Below the pieces are notes generated by a model, which saw only the letters and a program-made list of their open reading frames with translations, was not told where the DNA came from and ran no database searches. Of a stretch of 64,000 nucleotides of DNA, positions 62,673 to 64,000 are shown one piece after another. Numbering within the stretch: position 1 is the first letter of the stretch; each line of letters begins with the position of its first letter. A program made the translations under genes and the position numbers. Origin of the DNA: Nitrospira sp. (GTDB taxonomy: Bacteria > Nitrospirota > Nitrospiria > Nitrospirales > Nitrospiraceae); contig CP054184.1 in NCBI GenBank assembly GCA_015709715.1, positions 1,597,001 to 1,661,000 on the forward strand, given 5' to 3'.

Positions 62673-64000
62673 TCAGGATTCGATGCCCGCCATGGCCAAC
62701 TTGATGGGCTCGTCCACCGCCACGCCGAGATAATTCAGGACCTGCTCGCCCACCCGTCGAAACACGGGCGCGGCCACGACTCCTCCCCAGCCTTCGCCGC
62801 GCGGCTCGTCGATCACCACAATCATGGCGAGCCGTGGATTCTCAGCCGGCACATACCCGACGAACGACCCCACGAGCAGAGTCGACGAATAGGCGCCGGT
62901 CCGAGGGTCAACTTTTTGCGCGGTCCCCGTCTTACCGGCCACTCGATAACCGGGAATCGCCGCTTTGGCGCCGGTCCCTTGCGTCACGACCCCCTCCAAG
63001 AGAGTCGTCAATGTCCTGGCCGTTTCCGTCGAGATCACCCGCCGCTTGGCTTGCGGCAGAGTCTGCGCAACAAGCTGCCCTTTCGCATTGCGAATCTCGG
63101 AGACGATGTGTGGCTTCATCAAGACACCGCCGTTGGCGATGGCCGAAATCGCGGTGACCATCTGCAGAGGCGTAACACCGACTTCCTGCCCCATCGAGAT
63201 CGAAGCGACGGATCGCTTACCCCATTGCCGCGGACTGCGCAACAATCCTGATGCCTCGCCCGGCAAATCAATACCACTCTTTTCTCCAAATCCGAACTCT
63301 TTGAGATAATCGAACACCCGCCACTCACCCAGCGCCATCCCGACCTTCGCAGCGCCGATATTGCTCGACTTCTGGATCATTTGCGCAAAGGACATCCAGC
63401 CCATTTTTTCATGGTCGTGAATAACCGTATTGGCGATGGACAGGCGCCCGTTTTCGCCGTTAATCATGCTGTCCGGCGCCATCACCTTTTCTTCAAGCGC
63501 CGCAGCGGCAATTACGGTTTTCATGGTGGAGCCCGGTTCGTACGTATCTGTCAACGCCCGATTGCGCCAGCGGTCCGGAACCAGTGCGCCGACCGCGTTC
63601 GGATCGAACCGGGGACTGACCGCCATGGCCAACACCTCGCCGGTCTTCGGATCCATCACGATGATAGTCCCTGACTTGGCGTTGGATCGGCTCACCGACT
63701 CATCCAGTTCTTTCTCCGCGATATATTGGATGACTTCGTCCACGGTGAGGGTCAGGCTGTGCCCCGCCGCCGCTCCCTCCTCGTTCAATCCTTTCGGAAA
63801 CACGGCGCGCCCCAACGCATCCCGTTGCAGCACGACCGACCGCTTTTCGCCCCGCAGGTATTGCTCGTACCGCAGTTCGACCCCTTCCAACCCACGGTCA
63901 TCCATCCCGGCAAACCCCAACACATGGGACAGCAAAGGCCCCTTGGGATAGAAGCGTCGTCCTTCCATGACAACCCCGACCCCGTCGAGCGAAAGCCGCT
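62673..64000 (-). CDS. ftsI: septal transpeptidase FtsI (penicillin-binding protein 3), N-terminus outside the window
   Basis: Only the C-terminal 442 residues are inside; the frame stays open to the window edge, so the N-terminal membrane anchor and much of the dimerisation domain are missing. The catalytic Ser is in EPGSTMK (codon near 63530), the second motif is S-S-N in QKSSNIGAAKVG, and the third is K-T-G in VAGKTGTAQKVDP. RRFYPKGPLLSHVLGFAG is the linker seen in class B PBPs. No PASTA domain follows. It cross-links septal peptidoglycan with FtsW. Confidence 0.93.
   Translation of the reverse strand, partial: RLSLDGVGVVMEGRRFYPKGPLLSHVLGFAGMDDRGLEGVELRYEQYLRGEKRSVVLQRDALGRAVFPKGLNEEGAAAGHSLTLTVDEVIQYIAEKELDESVSRSNAKSGTIIVMDPKTGEVLAMAVSPRFDPNAVGALVPDRWRNRALTDTYEPGSTMKTVIAAAALEEKVMAPDSMINGENGRLSIANTVIHDHEKMGWMSFAQMIQKSSNIGAAKVGMALGEWRVFDYLKEFGFGEKSGIDLPGEASGLLRSPRQWGKRSVASISMGQEVGVTPLQMVTAISAIANGGVLMKPHIVSEIRNAKGQLVAQTLPQAKRRVISTETARTLTTLLEGVVTQGTGAKAAIPGYRVAGKTGTAQKVDPRTGAYSSTLLVGSFVGYVPAENPRLAMIVVIDEPRGEGWGGVVAAPVFRRVGEQVLNYLGVAVDEPIKLAMAGIES

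Noticed and set aside
61220..62704. Open frame of 494 codons opposite murE
   Set aside because: It runs fully antisense to murE, rich in Arg, His and Gln as expected from codon-mirror effects.
1..64000. CRISPR arrays, insertion sequences, prophage or integrative elements
   Set aside because: No regularly spaced direct repeats, transposase or integrase motifs, or attachment repeats were seen when reading the window.

Overview
The window looks like a chromosomal segment of a Nitrospira-type bacterium (phylum Nitrospirota, nitrite oxidisers). This assignment is inferred from gene content. The DNA is GC-rich. It carries a cluster for a five-subunit 2-oxoacid:ferredoxin oxidoreductase, the enzyme type used in the reductive TCA cycle of Hydrogenobacter and Nitrospira. 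It also carries a Gram-negative division/cell-wall (dcw) cluster with a meso-diaminopimelate-type MurE, and many two-component kinases. No tRNA, rRNA, CRISPR array, insertion sequence or prophage was recognised.

Layout. (1) 0-5.8 kb: a small unknown gene and a bidirectional terminator, then the minus-strand operon porB-porG-porD-porE-porA. A leader with strong RNA secondary-structure potential follows on the plus strand, ahead of a stand-alone zinc domain of methylenetetrahydrofolate reductase (MetV-like) and queF. (2) 5.9-10.9 kb: a decayed cytochrome/histidine-kinase chimera, a large hybrid histidine kinase whose Hpt domain is cut off by an in-frame TAA, and an ApaH-like phosphatase. (3) 10.9-13.4 kb: the minus-strand C1/pantothenate operon folD-metF-panB. 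(4) 13.6-22.6 kb, plus strand: a secreted beta-propeller protein coupled to a Cys-rich protein; a three-gene sensory operon (FIST-domain sensor, PAS hybrid kinase with Hpt, receiver-kinase); a polysaccharide deacetylase; an exported unknown protein.

(5) 22.7-31.7 kb, minus strand: a ribosomal/fatty-acid cluster transcribed as rpsF-ssb-rpsR-DUF177-rpmF-plsX-fabH-fabD-fabG-acpP-fabF-rnc, then an exported cyclophilin. (6) 31.8-34.4 kb: an outer-membrane beta-barrel/lipoprotein pair behind a palindromic operator candidate, and an indoleamine 2,3-dioxygenase family gene overlapping a two-helix membrane protein. (7) 34.5-42.5 kb, minus strand: pilC, a PilS-like kinase, a PilR-like sigma-54 activator, ispE, prs, rplY and pth. 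(8) 42.6-44.8 kb: pgsA, a small unknown gene and a serine beta-lactamase-fold hydrolase. (9) 44.9-64 kb, minus strand: the dcw cluster ftsI(partial)-murE-murF-mraY-murD-ftsW-murG-murC-murB-ddl-ftsQ-ftsA-ftsZ, followed by the laccase-domain gene, yggS, proC, yggT and a divIVA-like gene.

The core genes cover fatty-acid and phospholipid synthesis, C1/folate metabolism, peptidoglycan synthesis and division. The accessory interest lies in the signalling genes between 5.9 and 20.7 kb, the split MetF/MetV arrangement with its structured leader, the IDO-family gene, and the decay visible in two kinase loci. Several minus-strand promoters read as TTGAC(A/T), a 17-18 nt spacer and a TATAAT-like or extended TGnTAnnnT -10 element. 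These promoters helped to choose some starts.
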